Of a stretch of DNA of 64,000 nt, positions 32,866 through 52,268 are shown piece by piece; the first letter of the stretch is position 1, and each line of letters starts with the position of its first letter. The position numbers were made by a program, and so were the translations under genes. The notes below the pieces were generated by a model, which was given only the letters and a program-made list of their open reading frames with translations, made no database searches and had not been told where the DNA came from. The stretch is from Archegozetes longisetosus (taxonomy: Eukaryota > Arthropoda > Arachnida > Sarcoptiformes > Trhypochthoniidae). The DNA lies in assembly GCA_018873245.2 (NCBI GenBank), contig JAEMBT020000001.1, positions 2,728,001 through 2,792,000 of the forward strand, read 5' to 3'.

Positions 32866-34273
32866 CAGTGTTTTTCTATTGCTTTTAACGGAACGGCAAA
32901 TAACTTTAACGGCTCGACCGTCGCCCCCAAATAACTTTAACGTTTTGTCAAAACAAAATAACAGCAAATGTTTTTTTATATAAAACTATTAGATGTTTAC
33001 AGAATTTGGAGATTTAACTAAATATGAAAACAAATTAAGTCTGAATCGATAAATGAATGAATTAACTATAGATCTCATCTTTGTTAAGACATTTCGGTAA
33101 ATAACTCTCCATATGTCTGACCCAATTAGCACAGTTTTGAGCCGTAATATTATCGGAAGTGTTGTGAACCGTTTCATACAATTGGTCCTCATTTTGTGGT
33201 TCACTTCTTCGGATATTATTCTTCCATTTGCTAAACAACTCTTCGATTGGGTTAAGGAATGGAGAATAAGGGGGTAGAAAGACCGGGTGGTGTCCATGGG
33301 CTTCAATCAATTGCATAACCTCTTCGGTCTTATGGAACCGAATATTGTCCATAATCAGGTATGCACCCAATATGTCATTTTCAGTGAAGTGGTGGAACAG
33401 TTGCGCCATAAAAGCCGCGTAATCTTCAGAATTGTAAGCGTTGTCTTGAATTTGGAAAAAGAATAGAGTTTTGATTCATTACTGCAGCGATTGAATAGTT
33501 TCAGCTCCGGATTTGTTTGACCCTTTTGTGCGCTTTTAACCCCTTAACAGATCGGCCATAATTTGATCTCGAAGTGATAGTGACTCCGAATTCGTCCACG
33601 AAATACATTTTCTCCCTTTCGATCATCATTTCGGTGTATTTAACCGCATAATCATGTCGTCTATTAATGACTTCGGGAGTGTTTCTGGACTCCGGGACAA
33701 ACGACACGCGTTTAAAAGAGAAATGAAACGCTCGGAGGGTTCTATCAACAGTCGATGTCGATAGTCGTTTGACATCGGGAAAGGCAGCCAAACACTTGTT
33801 CTTTAACTGACCCAAAGTCAATGTGCTGTCGTCGTCAATCCAATGACAGAGCTGTTCCTTTTGTTGGTCATTTAAAAGCTGTTTTCTGTGACCATTCGAC
33901 CGCTTAGACTTAACTCCGGTCATACGGAAAGTTCGGTTAATATTGCGAACAGTCGCAGGCTTTACGCCAAACATTGCTCCGACTTCTACTGAATCTAAAC
34001 CACTGTTCAACTTATCGATAATCAATCCTCGTATCTCATTACTTATACTTTGATTAGTCCTCTTTTGACTCAAATGTATGTTCATATTAATCTCTTCCAT
34101 AATTTAATGGTTTAAAATATTCTTACAATAGAATAAATGTTTACATTCGATGCGTTACTTAAAAGCAATTCATTGCGTCATTTTGTTTTGACGAAACGTT
34201 AAAGTTATTTGGGGGCGACGGTCGAGCCGTTAAAGTTATTTGCCGTTCCGTTAAAAGCAATAGAAAAACACTG
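32866..34273. mobile_element. Tc1/IS630-type transposon with long TIRs (1408 bp)
   Basis: The left end starts CAGTGTTTTTCTATTGC at 32866 and the right end is its reverse complement at 34273, both bordered by TA. The TIRs match for about 94 bp with a single T/C difference. Each TIR contains AAATAACTTTAACG twice in direct orientation plus a related TTTTAACG, which looks like paired transposase-binding sites. The interior has one transposase gene on the minus strand. Confidence 0.94.
33062..34100 (-). pseudogene. DD34E transposase (Tc1/IS630, DDE_3), frameshifted
   Basis: The N-terminal piece (33501-34100) holds two helix-turn-helix motifs (VEVGAMFGVKPATVRNINR and LSTSTVDRTLRAF) and the first catalytic Asp in MYFVDEFGVT. 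The C-terminal piece (33062-33409) holds the second Asp in YLIMDNIRFHK and the Glu in PPYSPFLNPIEELF, with 34 residues between them. Between the pieces (about 33410-33510) the family-like fragments NYSIAAVMNQNSILF and FFFQIQDNAYNSED sit in different frames, so at least two small indels have broken the gene. All three catalytic residues survive. Confidence 0.88.
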
Positions 34274-34275
34274 TA

Positions 34276-37200
34276 ACATGGAAAGTAAACTTTGCTCATA
34301 ATAGATGAACGCGTACTCTATGGTAGAATAAACATGGAAAGTTACATTTAATAAAACTTTCAATCAAAGTAAACAATAAATGAATAACGTTTGATATTTT
34401 CAACGAATTAATTAATATTAGGTTGTCGAAAAAAGTTGGACGTTTGTATATCAAAGGTAACTATGTTAATCTAATAGTAGTCGCAAAAATGACTAACTAT
34501 TATATAAAGTTTTGATAATTTATTGTCTATTTTTTCGTACGCTCTCAAATTTATTTAATCAGAATATGATTCTCTTACGAATAAAAAATGTGCTCAGATA
34601 TATCACTGATGATCCTATTCTTCACATGTAAAAGTTAAATAGGTTTTACTGTACTTGGTTTTAAACTAATGTATATTTCAAACAAATATTTGATACATGT
34701 GATTAAGTAAAAAATTCAGAATATTTTGAAAGAATATATCTTAGAGAGAGTATATGCTATTTATAAGAAACTATATTTTTCTTTAAAACAACCGTAAAGA
34801 ATAAATTTAATATTTCACTCTAATAACTGATCTATTCAAAGATAGACAGATATATATATCCTATTTTCATTTATGAACTTCACAATTCAATTCTTTTGAG
34901 AATATAATTCTCCTAAGAATCCTATTTCAACTAACTATAACTTATTTATTAATCTATACATTTAGTTGTGAAACTTTATTAATACTTTGTAAGAACTTTG
35001 TAAAAAAGCTTAATATATAAAAACTGTAGATAAATACTGTGGTATGAGCAAAAGTAGCTTCCTATTAGCATATCTCCATTTTGTTTTTCGGGTTCAGAAA
35101 AGGTGAGAAAGTTTCACTCTTTAAATACTGTGCAGTAAAATCATTTGTTCGTAAGCTACCAAAATCTTGTGAATTATTTAAAATTTGTTTGAATAGTGAG
35201 TCATAGGTCGTTGATTCGATACTAATTAAAATGTTTAAAGGAATATGTGAAGTTATACAATTTATAGAGTAGTCATAAAAATTGGATTTCAAACTTTTAT
35301 TTATCTACTTATTTATTTTTTAGTTTGTTCCTAGACGAAATCAAAAATCTAGTAAAGTAACTACTTTTTGGCTGTCTTTAGTAGACCTGCGCAACTTCCA
35401 AAGCGTCCTGGCCCGCAGTCTACCAAATCGGATATCTGTACCAAACTCTTAAGTAATAGCGTCAATTTATGTTTGTGATACTTCAATCTGAGGTTTTATT
35501 TTCATATATCAACTTAATAACTATTTTGAGGTTTATTACAAATATTAAATCAAAGAGCAATCTTTTTGTTATTAATCATATATACGCTAAACTTAGAGGT
35601 CTCAGTGCGCAAAAAAGCGTGGATTTGAATGTAAAAACTTTGTACAGATATTTTAGAAAATAATTGTGCCCGCACCCGCACCCGCACTCGCACACAACTG
35701 CGGATGTGGGTAAAGTGCATGTATGAGATGCACAAATGCAATCTATAAAACAAAAGACGTATTGTGATTCCCAAAAGTACTGTTTTTACATTTGATACCA
35801 TTTTTATTGAGGTTCTAAATCACGTTATATTCTATAGAGATTGTTGTTTAATGGTATTCTTTGTTGCATTTGTTTCTTTTTTTCAAGATCTATTCAAAGG
35901 CAAATGCAACACATCTCTATATAACTATGTTTTAGGAATGTATCAATATTTTAGTGGTTCCTTTCTATAAAAAGACAATGATATTAAATATGAAATAATT
36001 GTTGGATGCTTTGATCATATCTTATGATTTTATCTTGAGAGTAAATTGAGTAATTCTATCTTTAAATTAAATTATAATCCGAGTAATGAAAATGTAAGTT
36101 TTGCTAAAAATGTTTGTATCGCTCACAAATTGAATTGAGTCTTGTTTAAACCAATTGGTTAATTTTCAAACTTGATTTCGGTAACTTTTCAATTTAGTTG
36201 ATTCAATTTAGTTAGGGTTAAATAAATTTTTAGATAAACTCTACTAAATGAATATCTAAAAGACTGGAAACAATTAGTTTTAAGTCTAGTCGTAAAATAG
36301 TATCCATTGAAGGATAGGAATAATAAAATTTGATCCTCTAATCAAATTGTTTCAAGCAGTTTATTGTTATTGAGTTGATAGAATAAGATTCGTGTAGTTT
36401 GGTGGTAATTTGTGTGAATAGATGACCACCATATGATCATCATATGACCATCAATGACCATCAATGGCCATCATATAGTGTTAGAATAACGGTCACATTA
36501 ATGGTAGAGATTATTTTTATTAATCTCATATTCCGATAACAAAAGAACAACTAATTATTATGAAAGTCATCAGGAATGTTGTAAATGAGGTCAGACTGAA
36601 GCAAATAATCTTAGGGACAATTAGGATATTATGATTCGAGGAATAATTAGGATGTTATTTTTTATGATATAATTGACGTTTGTAGTGTGTCATAAAGAAT
36701 GTCAGGCATTCAAATATATGGAATCGCTATTACTACTAAATTTCAGCGTCCATTAACTTTCAATCCTCTCTATACCATTTAAGTTAACTTATTCTATTTC
36801 TGCTATCTCTAAATCTTCTATTCATTACTTTTTCAAGTCTTCTTTTGTTGACTGTTTTATATATGAGTTTAAAAACAGATTAATTGCTAAAATGAACTCA
36901 AATTGAAATCAAAATAATGATTAATGAGCACTTATTGTGATAATTTGTATGGATTGATATTGAGAATAATAATGAAAATGTCATCTTAAAGATGAGATGA
37001 TTAAAGGTTGCGAAGAATGTTATAGAGAATGCTGTAAAGAATATTATAGAGAATATTATAAAGAATATTATAAAGAATATTATTAATGGATAATTACTTG
37101 AGTGAGTGAAACGAGAAGATGGGAAAACATTGATCTTTTATTAATGTTTTATACAAGAAATGAAAAAATGTTTTGCAAAATCTTTCCAAATCAGCCTTGT

Positions 37201-37523
37201 TTGTAATACTGAAAATGATCCTAGTATTAATTATTTATTATATTCCATTGTGCGAAATTCTCATTTTAAAGGAAGTCTTCATTTAATTCTTCTTAATAAC
37301 TGTCTGCATATGTGCTACAAATCAGTCAATTAGAAGGACTTAGTATTTCAGAAGTAGACATAAAAGTGTTTGAAAACTAATGGATTTGAGTTGCATTGAA
37401 GCAACAAAAAACTTATATAATATTTAATTGGAATATTTATAATTATAAATATATTTACAGTTTTGATCACTTTAGTTTTCGTTAATCAATGGATGTTTTA
37501 TTACTATACATTATGAGAAAATA
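34276..37523. other. intergenic, no gene recognised
   Basis: AT-rich. Small tracts: a CCCGCA-type GC-rich run at 35668-35692, a 10-11 bp ATGACCATCA array at 36421-36476, and a roughly 15-bp AAGAATATTATAA array at 37013-37084. Nothing reads as an exon. The right part is 3' flank of the potassium channel gene (TTTATT, a minus-strand AATAAA, near 37135). Confidence 0.4.
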
Positions 37524-43038
<5,515 letters not shown>

Positions 43039-43114
43039 CTGAAAGAAACAAATAATACTTTTTAGTACTAAGTGATGCTTATATTTTGGAACTAACGCGC
43101 ATTTATTTGATTTG

Positions 43115-43195
43115 AGCAAATATAGAGAAGTGAATCAGATATAAAGAATTGAATCAGATATGAAGAAGTGAATCGGATATAAAGAAGTGAATCAA
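43115..43195. repeat. about 18-bp tandem repeat x4
   Basis: Units GAATCAGATATAAAGAAGT with variants, 75 bp upstream (in gene sense) of the microexon. Confidence 0.75.
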
Positions 43196-43430
43196 AATAA
43201 AGTAAATAAAGTAAATGGAAAGTAGTTGAAAGTGATAAAATGATCTGGATTTGTATTAAATTTATTGGAGCAGAGGTGTTCACTTCGCTAATTGAATAGA
43301 TATTGAGTTCAATTTAAGCAATTGTTATAAATAACATTTGATTTCTCGTATATAGATTCATTTTTATTATAGATTAACTATATGCTTTATTATAGAAACC
43401 TTTTACTCTAAGTGTCTTCAACATTTAGTT

Positions 43431-43500
43431 AAGAAACTTTCATAAACTTTCATAAACTTTCACAAACTTTCACAAACTTTCACAAACTTTCACAAACTTT
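43431..43500. repeat. 10-bp tandem repeat x7
   Basis: Seven units of CA(T/C)AAACTTT in register. Confidence 0.93.
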
Positions 43501-43886
43501 TATAATGAGAAAATGAGTACAAATCAGAAAGTTTATCAACTAGTTAAACCAAGTTAAACAAACGTTAAATAAACTGTAAAATTTGGTAAAGATCGACAAA
43601 CGAAAGCTAATGCGTAATGATCGTAGAGAAGTAATAAGAGTTGAGAAGTATAGCATACATAATAAGCGATAATATTTAGCATATTTTGGTTAAGACATAA
43701 TTCAAATTAGTGCATAGTTGACTAAAGAACACAATATGTTATTTCATATATGTGTAAATCACAATTATATATATATATATTCTATAACTATTAAAATGAC
43801 TTACATAAGACTAACTTTCATAAATTTCAAATCAATATTCTAAAAGTAGACAAAAGAAACATTAGCAGATTTGCTATACTTGTAAA

Positions 43887-43887
<1 letters not shown>

Positions 43888-43925
<38 letters not shown>
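43888..43925. repeat. (CT)n microsatellite
   Basis: About 18 CT units followed by ATATATAT. Confidence 0.95.
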
Positions 43926-43935
<10 letters not shown>

Positions 43936-45837
43936 TGAAGTGTAAATCTATTTATTCTAAATATATTGATCCTATATTGTTTATATATGATAAACGTATT
44001 TAACTGTACTATAGTTGAAAGCGTTGTTGAATGGGTATATAATCAAATGTTGCATTTGAAATATATTTCTATATAGTAGAAGTAATATTACGCTAATGTA
44101 AAAATAACAATTGTTCACCATTAATTATTTATAAATGAGTAAATTTGATAAATAACATTAAAATTGACTGTTCGTTGACTATGGAGTTGGTAACCATTTA
44201 TATCAGATTTATATATGAGTAATAGTACAGAGAAGCGGATTTATCAGTTCTATAAACACATTTTAGATCTTATATAATAATAAAGCAAAATCTCAATGCA
44301 TATTAATATTGAAAAACTGACACTTAATTAACTTTTAAAGTAGTACTAATGCTCTTGAAAACATTAAGGTAAAACTTTAAAAGTATTCGACTATTTCATA
44401 CGGTTTTATCACACTCAGGAGAGACTAAGCCTTTTTCAAGCAAATTTCTTATATTAAATTCTTACACAAAATTCTTATATTAAATTCTTATAGCTTTGTC
44501 TAGTTTGATTCGATTGGTATCAATTCTATCAGTTGTCCGTAATAAAATTTAGATTAGTTGACCATTAGTTGATTGGAAATCTGTCGAAAACACTGATTTC
44601 TATTACACCAACTCCATCATTGACTCAATCAGTATTAGCAAGAAATCAATGACAAAGTTAATTGAAATTCTTGTTTGGAAATGCGTCAGCACTAATAATA
44701 GCGATTACTCTCTTATTTACCTGCGTGTATCACTTTTTTCATACAATACTCGACTTTACATTTGCAAATTTAGTAATCATTGATAGCAACTAGAAATTAA
44801 TCGCATGCAATATGACCATAATATTAAAGATATTAACAAAATCATGGAATATTCTATATGGTGATCAAAGCAAATCTAAAATAAAATTTGACAAAAAATT
44901 GATGCGCATCACGTGTAAGTTAACATAGATACAATTATTCTCTTGTTGCTGTCGTGGATTATTAAGTCTACAGATGTATAAGAGAAAATGCCTCGTATAA
45001 TCAAGTCTTAATCTTTGCAGAAGGACTTTTACATGAATTGAGGATAAAATGAACCAGGAATAGCAATGATAAGACTGAGCATTAGTAATGATAAAATTGA
45101 CCACAACTGACACGTTAGAAAACCTCTGCACAACTCTGTAAACATAGAATTAATTAGTGAACATTCTTCGTCTTCATATCAATGCACTTGTTCTGTCTTC
45201 GTGTCAATACATTTGTTCAGTTGGCATTTAGTTTATTAGCAGTTGATTAGTGAATATAAATTAGAACTTTAACTAAATCTGCTTTTAGTGCTCATAACTG
45301 AACGGTTGAGTTATTAAAGGTATAAATCTTTAGCTCAACTCTGTTTTCATGCTTAGGACTAAAAGTACTAAAGGGCTAAGACATGAGTTTAGTGGAAAAA
45401 AGAGAAATTGGATAAAAAAGAAATGTCTCAGTTGCTATTATAGTATTCCTGACTAGTGAAGACATTGTGACAAAATTGATAGTTCTATAACCTCAAGTCT
45501 ATTCCAAACTTGAAATATATATTTTTCAACTCTCTACACTCCTATTCAACTGATTTATTTTGTTCATTCAAATTGATATCAGTTCCTATTTCAACACATT
45601 TTAATCGAATACTTCAACTAAATATTTATTACTTTTAGATTTATGTAGAAATTTACGTAAAAGTAGTTGAGGAATGAGCAAGGTAGATAAGAAATTGACG
45701 ATTACTACAGTATATGAAATCTATATATGAGCACTTATATAAATGATATGCTCATCTATTTAAAATGCAATCTGAATCAGCTATTTGTTTAGTTAAACAT
45801 CACTTCTACTTAGTACTCAGAGCACGTTTGTTATAGA

Positions 45838-45867
<30 letters not shown>
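45838..45867. repeat. (CT)n microsatellite
   Basis: About 14 CT units. Confidence 0.95.
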
Positions 45868-45872
<5 letters not shown>

Positions 45873-46689
45873 GACCTTATCCATATATACAAATAAAATT
45901 GGTTCGAAAAGATTGGCTAAAACATATAAACGATTTTGTAATCCGTTTTGTCGCATATTGATTTAGAACTAAAACGGTTTTAAAAGCCCATAAAATACTT
46001 CTACAAATCAATTTCACTCCTTATAGCCTGAAAATGACTACTAATTATTTCTGCTCCTAAATCACTGCTATAATGTTTGTAAACAAGTGTTTTTAATTGC
46101 ATTTGGCGGATCAAGTGCCAAAAATGTTTAAAATTGAAAACAGTTATAAAGTCCTATGTCTAATGTTATCTGAATTAGAGATAAGGCGCAATAGCGTTTA
46201 TCGAAAGACATATTTTCAACTATAAACTGAATAAACTGAATGACGCCAATACCAAAAATAACTTCATTTACCCATTTTAATGGAAGAATGTGTTGATGTT
46301 TCAATTTTTTGGGCAACAAATCAATAGTGGTTTAAGAGATTATCAGAATATTCTTTTATAGGTCATATTAATACAATATGAGTTTAATTGAGAGTATGAA
46401 GAAGCAAAAGTTAGGTTGTGTAAAAAACCAGTTCAAAAAAGAGCTCAAAAACTCAATTCAATAGATACAGGCATGAAGTGGAGTCAACTGAATGATTGTA
46501 GAAATCTATCTGAAGAAAAAGCGATTTCCAACAATTTCACGTAACAGTGAACAAGCATTCAGATTGGCTTTGACTAGAGTCAGATTCAATATGTAAAAGA
46601 GAGCTTGTTTTTCCAGTAAAAAAATTCAATCAATAAATCTAGTCTTCAAAGACTTATGAGTAGAAAGAATATAAGTTTCATTTGTGAGA

Positions 46690-46799
46690 AGCTTCAGGTG
46701 TTGTAAGTCAGCTTCAGGTGGTGTAAGCCAGCTTCAGATAGTGCGAGTCAGCTCCAGATAGAGTGAGTCAGCTTCAGGTACCTTAAGTCAGCTTCAGGC
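46690..46799. repeat. 20-bp minisatellite, about 5.5 units
   Basis: Consensus GTCAGCTTCAGGTGGTGTAA. GC content is higher than the surroundings. Confidence 0.9.
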
Positions 46800-48954
46800 A
46801 AGAATAGCTTCTATCAAAAACATTTCTAATAACTTCTAGCGAAATTGTACATATAGATTCATATTCATTTATAGTCATGTTTGTCATTTTTAGTCTTTTC
46901 ACTATCGTTCGATTCATTAAAAAATTTGTTTATGTATTGCATCAATGATTCTGTAATGTGTAAGATAGATAGTTATATAGATTGTTATATAGATTGTTAT
47001 ATAGATAGTTATCCGTTATATAAGATCCTCGTCACTAATTTGCTTTTTGTGTAGACTCAAAATTTAGTTCATTCTACGTCAGGATATAATTAAATCCAAT
47101 GTCTCACTCTTTTAACTAGTAATGGCTTAACTTTTTATTTGCTTGTTTTGCGATCCATGTCTGGATTTTATACAAAGAGCTACTTTGTCTCATTTCTGCT
47201 TATGACGATTTTTTAGTGTTGACCTAGAATAGATAATTAAATGAACGAATAGGTATAGGAAAGTTAGCACATCTCTAATAGGCAACAATTTGGAAATAGA
47301 AAACACAGAATAAGTTATTAACTATATAAAACTAGGTTCAAACGAATGACTGCACTTCTAATTAATAATATTCAAATTCAGTATTATCTTTAACGAACAC
47401 TGTTCTAAATCACTTTCTTCCTAATTACTAACCACTGCTTACTCATCAATCATTTTACCACTTTCTCACCAACAACCGCTTCCAGCCTTTGTGGTCATAC
47501 ATTTTTTGCTCTGCTCCAATAGCTCTAACTTACTATTTGAAACTTTATAATCCACGATGGCAACAAGTAAATGCCCATTTCTATGCCGATCTGCCTGTGA
47601 TTCAGATCAATTTGTTGGCAAATTTGGTTTGGTTACTATATTGAACATTCTATAAATTTGTTAATATCTGAACATATTATGGTCTGATAGAAAGCATGTG
47701 ATGGCAACACATCACTACTAGTTGCTATCAATGATTATTAAGGTTGTGAGTGTGAGTTATGAATGAGGTAAATCTATGAGAATCGGTATGTCTTAATGAC
47801 AGGAAAATGATGGCTAATATGGAATTAGTTTCCACTTGACATGACTCGGTTGGAGTTGTCAAATGTTCTAATTGTTGTTGATTTACGAGATAAGAAAACA
47901 GGAGAGAGAATCATGACTTAGATCACAATCACATGCGTTTATTGAGTGATAGGGAAAGACACCAAAATAGAAAGTATTTCACTGTCATTTGCTTAAGTTA
48001 TTGTGATTTGCCAAATATTATCTTATGCCAAACATTATTATCTACCAAACATTATCTCCTATACTATCTTCAATTGAACCTAAATACTTCTATAAGTTTG
48101 AAATTAAGTTCTAATAATTATAGTGAGCGTAAAATGGAGTAATAGATCAATGATTTTTGTCAAATAGAACTGTGACGGGTATAGGATTGAACAAATATAA
48201 ATGCATTTTATGATAGCAAAAGTGAGATAATAAAAATGTCAAAAATAGATGTCAATTCTTTCTCACATAATAAGAGATGAATTTTTTATATTTTGATTAC
48301 CCATCAAATGACCAGTTATTAGAAGGAATAAAACGGAATAATAAGTTATGACATTTGTCAAGAATATAGCCAAAAGGTGGTGAATAGTCTGAGATTTGCA
48401 AAAAACTGACCCATAGGATGGTGATATGAAATCATATTTGTGCATATCTTAGCCTCTAGTCATACGAATTTAAGGATGATAACAGAATAACTTAGGGATG
48501 ATAATGGAATAAGTATAAGTAATGCTAGTATGCAATCGCCAAATCAAAGATCAGTCAGAAGTTAAGTCGGAAATGAAGTTCTGTCGAAAAAGGCCAGAAG
48601 CAATCGTGAAATGATGAGAAAATAGTTGGTCAGTAGTGAGATAGGTAATTTAGAATTTGGTCAAAATGGATTATTTATTTGGGTAGAATGTAATGATAGA
48701 ATGAAGGAAAATATCTTATTATATAAAATTGAAGAGGTAAATACTTGTAGAATAAGTCGAACAAACATAAATAATTGGGTCTTAGAATATAAAGGAAGTA
48801 GACCTTTGTTCAGCTTTATTTACATATAACTTTAGTTATAGACCTGTGTAGCTGTCTCAATGTCAATAAACGTTTTCAATAATGTACTATGTCAATATGT
48901 TTTACTTCCGACTAATATCTTTATTAAAATTGACTTTACTTTTCAAGACTAACC

Positions 48955-49035
48955 TGGAATAAGCTTACCTTACGTTACCTTATCTAACCTACCTTATCTA
49001 ACCTGACCTTATTTTACCTTACCTTACCTAATATA
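48955..49035. repeat. degenerate ACCTTA/AACCT tract
   Basis: Runs of ACCTTACCTT and CTAACCT, related to the telomere-like tracts nearby. Confidence 0.65.
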
Positions 49036-49963
49036 AGCTGATCACTCTAACTTTGCTAACTCTTCTGGTATTCTATCAAAATTTGAGCCAACTTTTCATC
49101 AGTTAGTTTTAAATTTGAACCGACTTTCACTTGAGAAGCCAATATAATCAAAACCAGAGAGATGGAATCAATAACGGGTAGAAGAGAAGGACTAGAAAAG
49201 CTTCTAATCCTAAAATAGAATTTCAAAAATTTATTGAATTTGATCTGTGTTGTTGGACTTAAGCAATTCTAATAGAAATGAATTTAAAAAGAACTATTTT
49301 GAACAATAGAATAGATTAGAATCTTAGAATGGCATTTAGATGGAGTCGGTTAGCAACTAATTTCATTTAAGCTGAACTTGACCTAAGATCTAAGCATTTA
49401 GTCATGATACAGATGAAAAGTATTTGATTATTTTATATTTTTCGTTAGGATCTGGTGGAAAGTGAGAAATGTGAAACTAACCTTATCTGATTCTAATCTA
49501 TTCTAACTTAACCAAACCCAACCTAGCCCATAAATAATACTAAATTTAGAAAGTAATCAATTTAAAACAGACTCTAAATCAGTATCGATCGAGTTGGCAA
49601 CCATCAAATCGATCTGAAACATCAGAACAGATAGTTAGAATTTGGCAATGATAATCTAAAATTACAAATGAGTACAGAAATGGCAGTGAGAAGTTAGATT
49701 CTCATATTACTAATAGAAAGAATTATTCCAATGAGAAAACATTAATTGAAACAAGTATTCCAAAGAGAACCACATGTTTGAGCGAAAGATAAGCAAATTA
49801 TCACCTCTGTTGCAGTGTACAAATGTAATAGAAATAACTATTGCTCATAACTAACACTACTTCTTTAGATGAATAATTGGCAAATTAAAGTCGAGGACAG
49901 ATGATATAATGTGTTTGAGAGCTACTATTTTCTCAGCTTTTTTAGTTTGACTTCTGGCTGTGC

Positions 49964-50060
49964 TTAACCTAACCTAACCTAACCTAACCTAGCCTAACCT
50001 AACCTAGCCTAACCTAACCTAACCTAACCTAACCTAGCCTAACCTAACCCAACCCAACTC
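49964..50060. repeat. interstitial telomere-like array (AACCT)n
   Basis: About 19 units of AACCT, the complement of TTAGG, with occasional AGCCT and a decayed right end (AACCCAACCC). TTAGG is the standard arthropod telomere repeat. Read along the channel gene it is a TTAGG tract. Confidence 0.92.
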
Positions 50061-51019
50061 AACATGACTGTATTTACAAATAAATAAAATTAGCTGGCTA
50101 ATTTTCGCTTAGCTCAAAATTTGGGTGTATGGTTGTAATCGTTTGAAATAGATTTGACGAATATGTCTCTCATATAGTATTTTAAGACATTTGTTTACTT
50201 GTTAAACTAAGTCATAACTTAATACCGAAGTATGATTTATCATATAATCCGATCAATGCTTTTTCAGTTAATCCATTTTCACAGTTGCACTTTTTCATCA
50301 AATTATAAACAGATATTCTATTGAGAGTATGAATGTGTTTTATAGATGAAAAACAAAGTCAAAATAGTTCTGCAGTCAAAATAGTTCTGCAGTCAAACTT
50401 CTCATACCAATCAACTGTTTTCAAACTTTATTTCATCTCTAGAGTAGTTGATCATTAGTTCGAGATTGATCTGTATGAAATTCATTTTCTTCTCAATTGT
50501 TATCGATTTTTATCGATACATTCTTGGACACACTCTTCGACACGCTCTTCAACACAAAAACTAATGAGACAATTTCACAAAGGATTTCAAATTGCGAGTT
50601 TTGTCTTTAGAATGAATTCTGCATTTCATTAATTTATAATTTAAGCATAGAATAAATTACACAAACTCATGTAGACATAAAATAATATTATGATCAATGT
50701 TGAAAATGAATTACAGTTGAAAACTTAATAATATGCGATAGCAACATGTAGAAACTCATTGCTATGTGATGCACTCAATTTTTGTTAATTTACTTAGATT
50801 ACTAAAAATATATTGAAAATATATATAGACTTGTCAATATCTGCAATATTATAGCCTAATAGGAAGTATGCAATGAGAAGAGAATATATCTGGTTGCTAT
50901 AAGGTATAATTGAAATTGCAGAATGTACGTAGTCATTAATGATGATATATGAGAAAAGGATAAAAGTTTAAAATGAGTCGCTCAAGGAATTTATTACTGT
51001 AAATAAATAGAAATCAGTT

Positions 51020-51023
<4 letters not shown>

Positions 51024-51072
<49 letters not shown>
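51024..51072. repeat. (GA)n microsatellite
   Basis: About 24 uninterrupted GA units; on the channel gene's sense strand this is a long (TC)n pyrimidine tract. Confidence 0.95.
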
Positions 51073-51279
51073 ATATAAGCCACTAAGAAAAAGCACGTAT
51101 AAGTTAATTAAATAAAAGAAGAAATCTATATAAGTTTGTATTTTGACTAAGACTCACAGGTTGTTACTATTGGAAGAAAGAGAATAACTTATAAAAAGCC
51201 TTAACAACAATGGATAACTAACTGATGCTGAGGGTTATGTTACACAGAGGCACTAATGATCTAGGCATAAGTAAAAGTA

Positions 51280-51412
51280 GAAGTTATATATATATATATA
51301 TATATAGTTATATAGTTTTATACACACATATATTTATATAGTTATATAGTTTTATACACACATATAGTTATATAGTTATACACATATATAGTTATATACA
51401 TATATATAGATT
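51280..51412. repeat. (TA)n and TATAGTTATATAGTTTTATACACACATA tandem
   Basis: A TA run followed by about three copies of a longer TA/CA-rich unit. Confidence 0.8.
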
Positions 51413-51594
51413 CACAGCTTTATTACCAAACACTTATCAAACTAGTTATGCACAATATTTAGTGATAGCTTTTACTAAATCAAGTCTTCTATCCATCACC
51501 TAAAACAGTCTTGTATTGTATGCTTTTCCGGCCAACTAATTGATTACATACTCGAAGGGAGAGTAAGTGAGGGCAAAATATGATAGAAGTACTA

Positions 51595-51773
51595 CAGTCT
51601 GAGCCGGTTGTTAGTAATTTACTTATCAGCAAACCCAAACTATAGGAAGTCATTGTTAGCCAGCAACTAATTGAATGACATGTTGTGGAGTTGGAATAGA
51701 AATGATGATGATTGTAGGTAAAAGTTGGTTATAGACAACTTATTTAGTGGTAATATATAACAGAGTCAGACTG
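51595..51773. mobile_element. MITE, CAGTCTGA family, copy 2 (179 bp)
   Basis: Ends CAGTCTGAGCCGGTTG and AGAGTCAGACTG between TA dinucleotides, matching the element at 30979. Confidence 0.85.
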
Positions 51774-52204
51774 TATTAGTATTTAAGCATAAAAACTCGA
51801 AAACTGGTTAAGTATTTTCCTTAAAATTGCGATATTATCCATTTTAATAGCATTATAGCTAAACTGAACGTTTTATGTTAGGCTATTATAAAAATGATTA
51901 ACTTATCTACAGTTAAGGCACGCATTTTCGTTACTTTTAAGCAATTTAGGCAACAATTGCTTAGTTCATATGAGCCATATATCCAAAAACTTACACAAAG
52001 TATAGTAAGACTCATAATGTGGTTATACTTTACTGACTTCAACAAACACGTTAACTACTTATCAAATCCAGGAAAGAGCGATCTAAAGAATTAAATCTGA
52101 CTCATTTTCTTCTGAACTAAGCTCTATGTATTCATAACTATATTCGCAATTCACTATTTCGGTCCTTAAGTTCCCAAAATATCCACTTTTAAGCTTACAC
52201 ATTC

Positions 52205-52268
52205 AAGTAGCTTTACTCCTAACCTAACCTGACCTGCACTAACCTACCCTACTCTAACTTGTACTAGA
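52205..52268. repeat. degenerate AACCT tract
   Basis: CCTAACCTAACCTGACCTGC followed by CTAACCTACCCTACTCTAAC; a decayed telomere-like array. Confidence 0.65.

Noticed and set aside
43431..43500. possible CRISPR-like regular repeat
   Set aside because: Direct 10-bp tandem units without spacers in a eukaryotic intron; a simple minisatellite.
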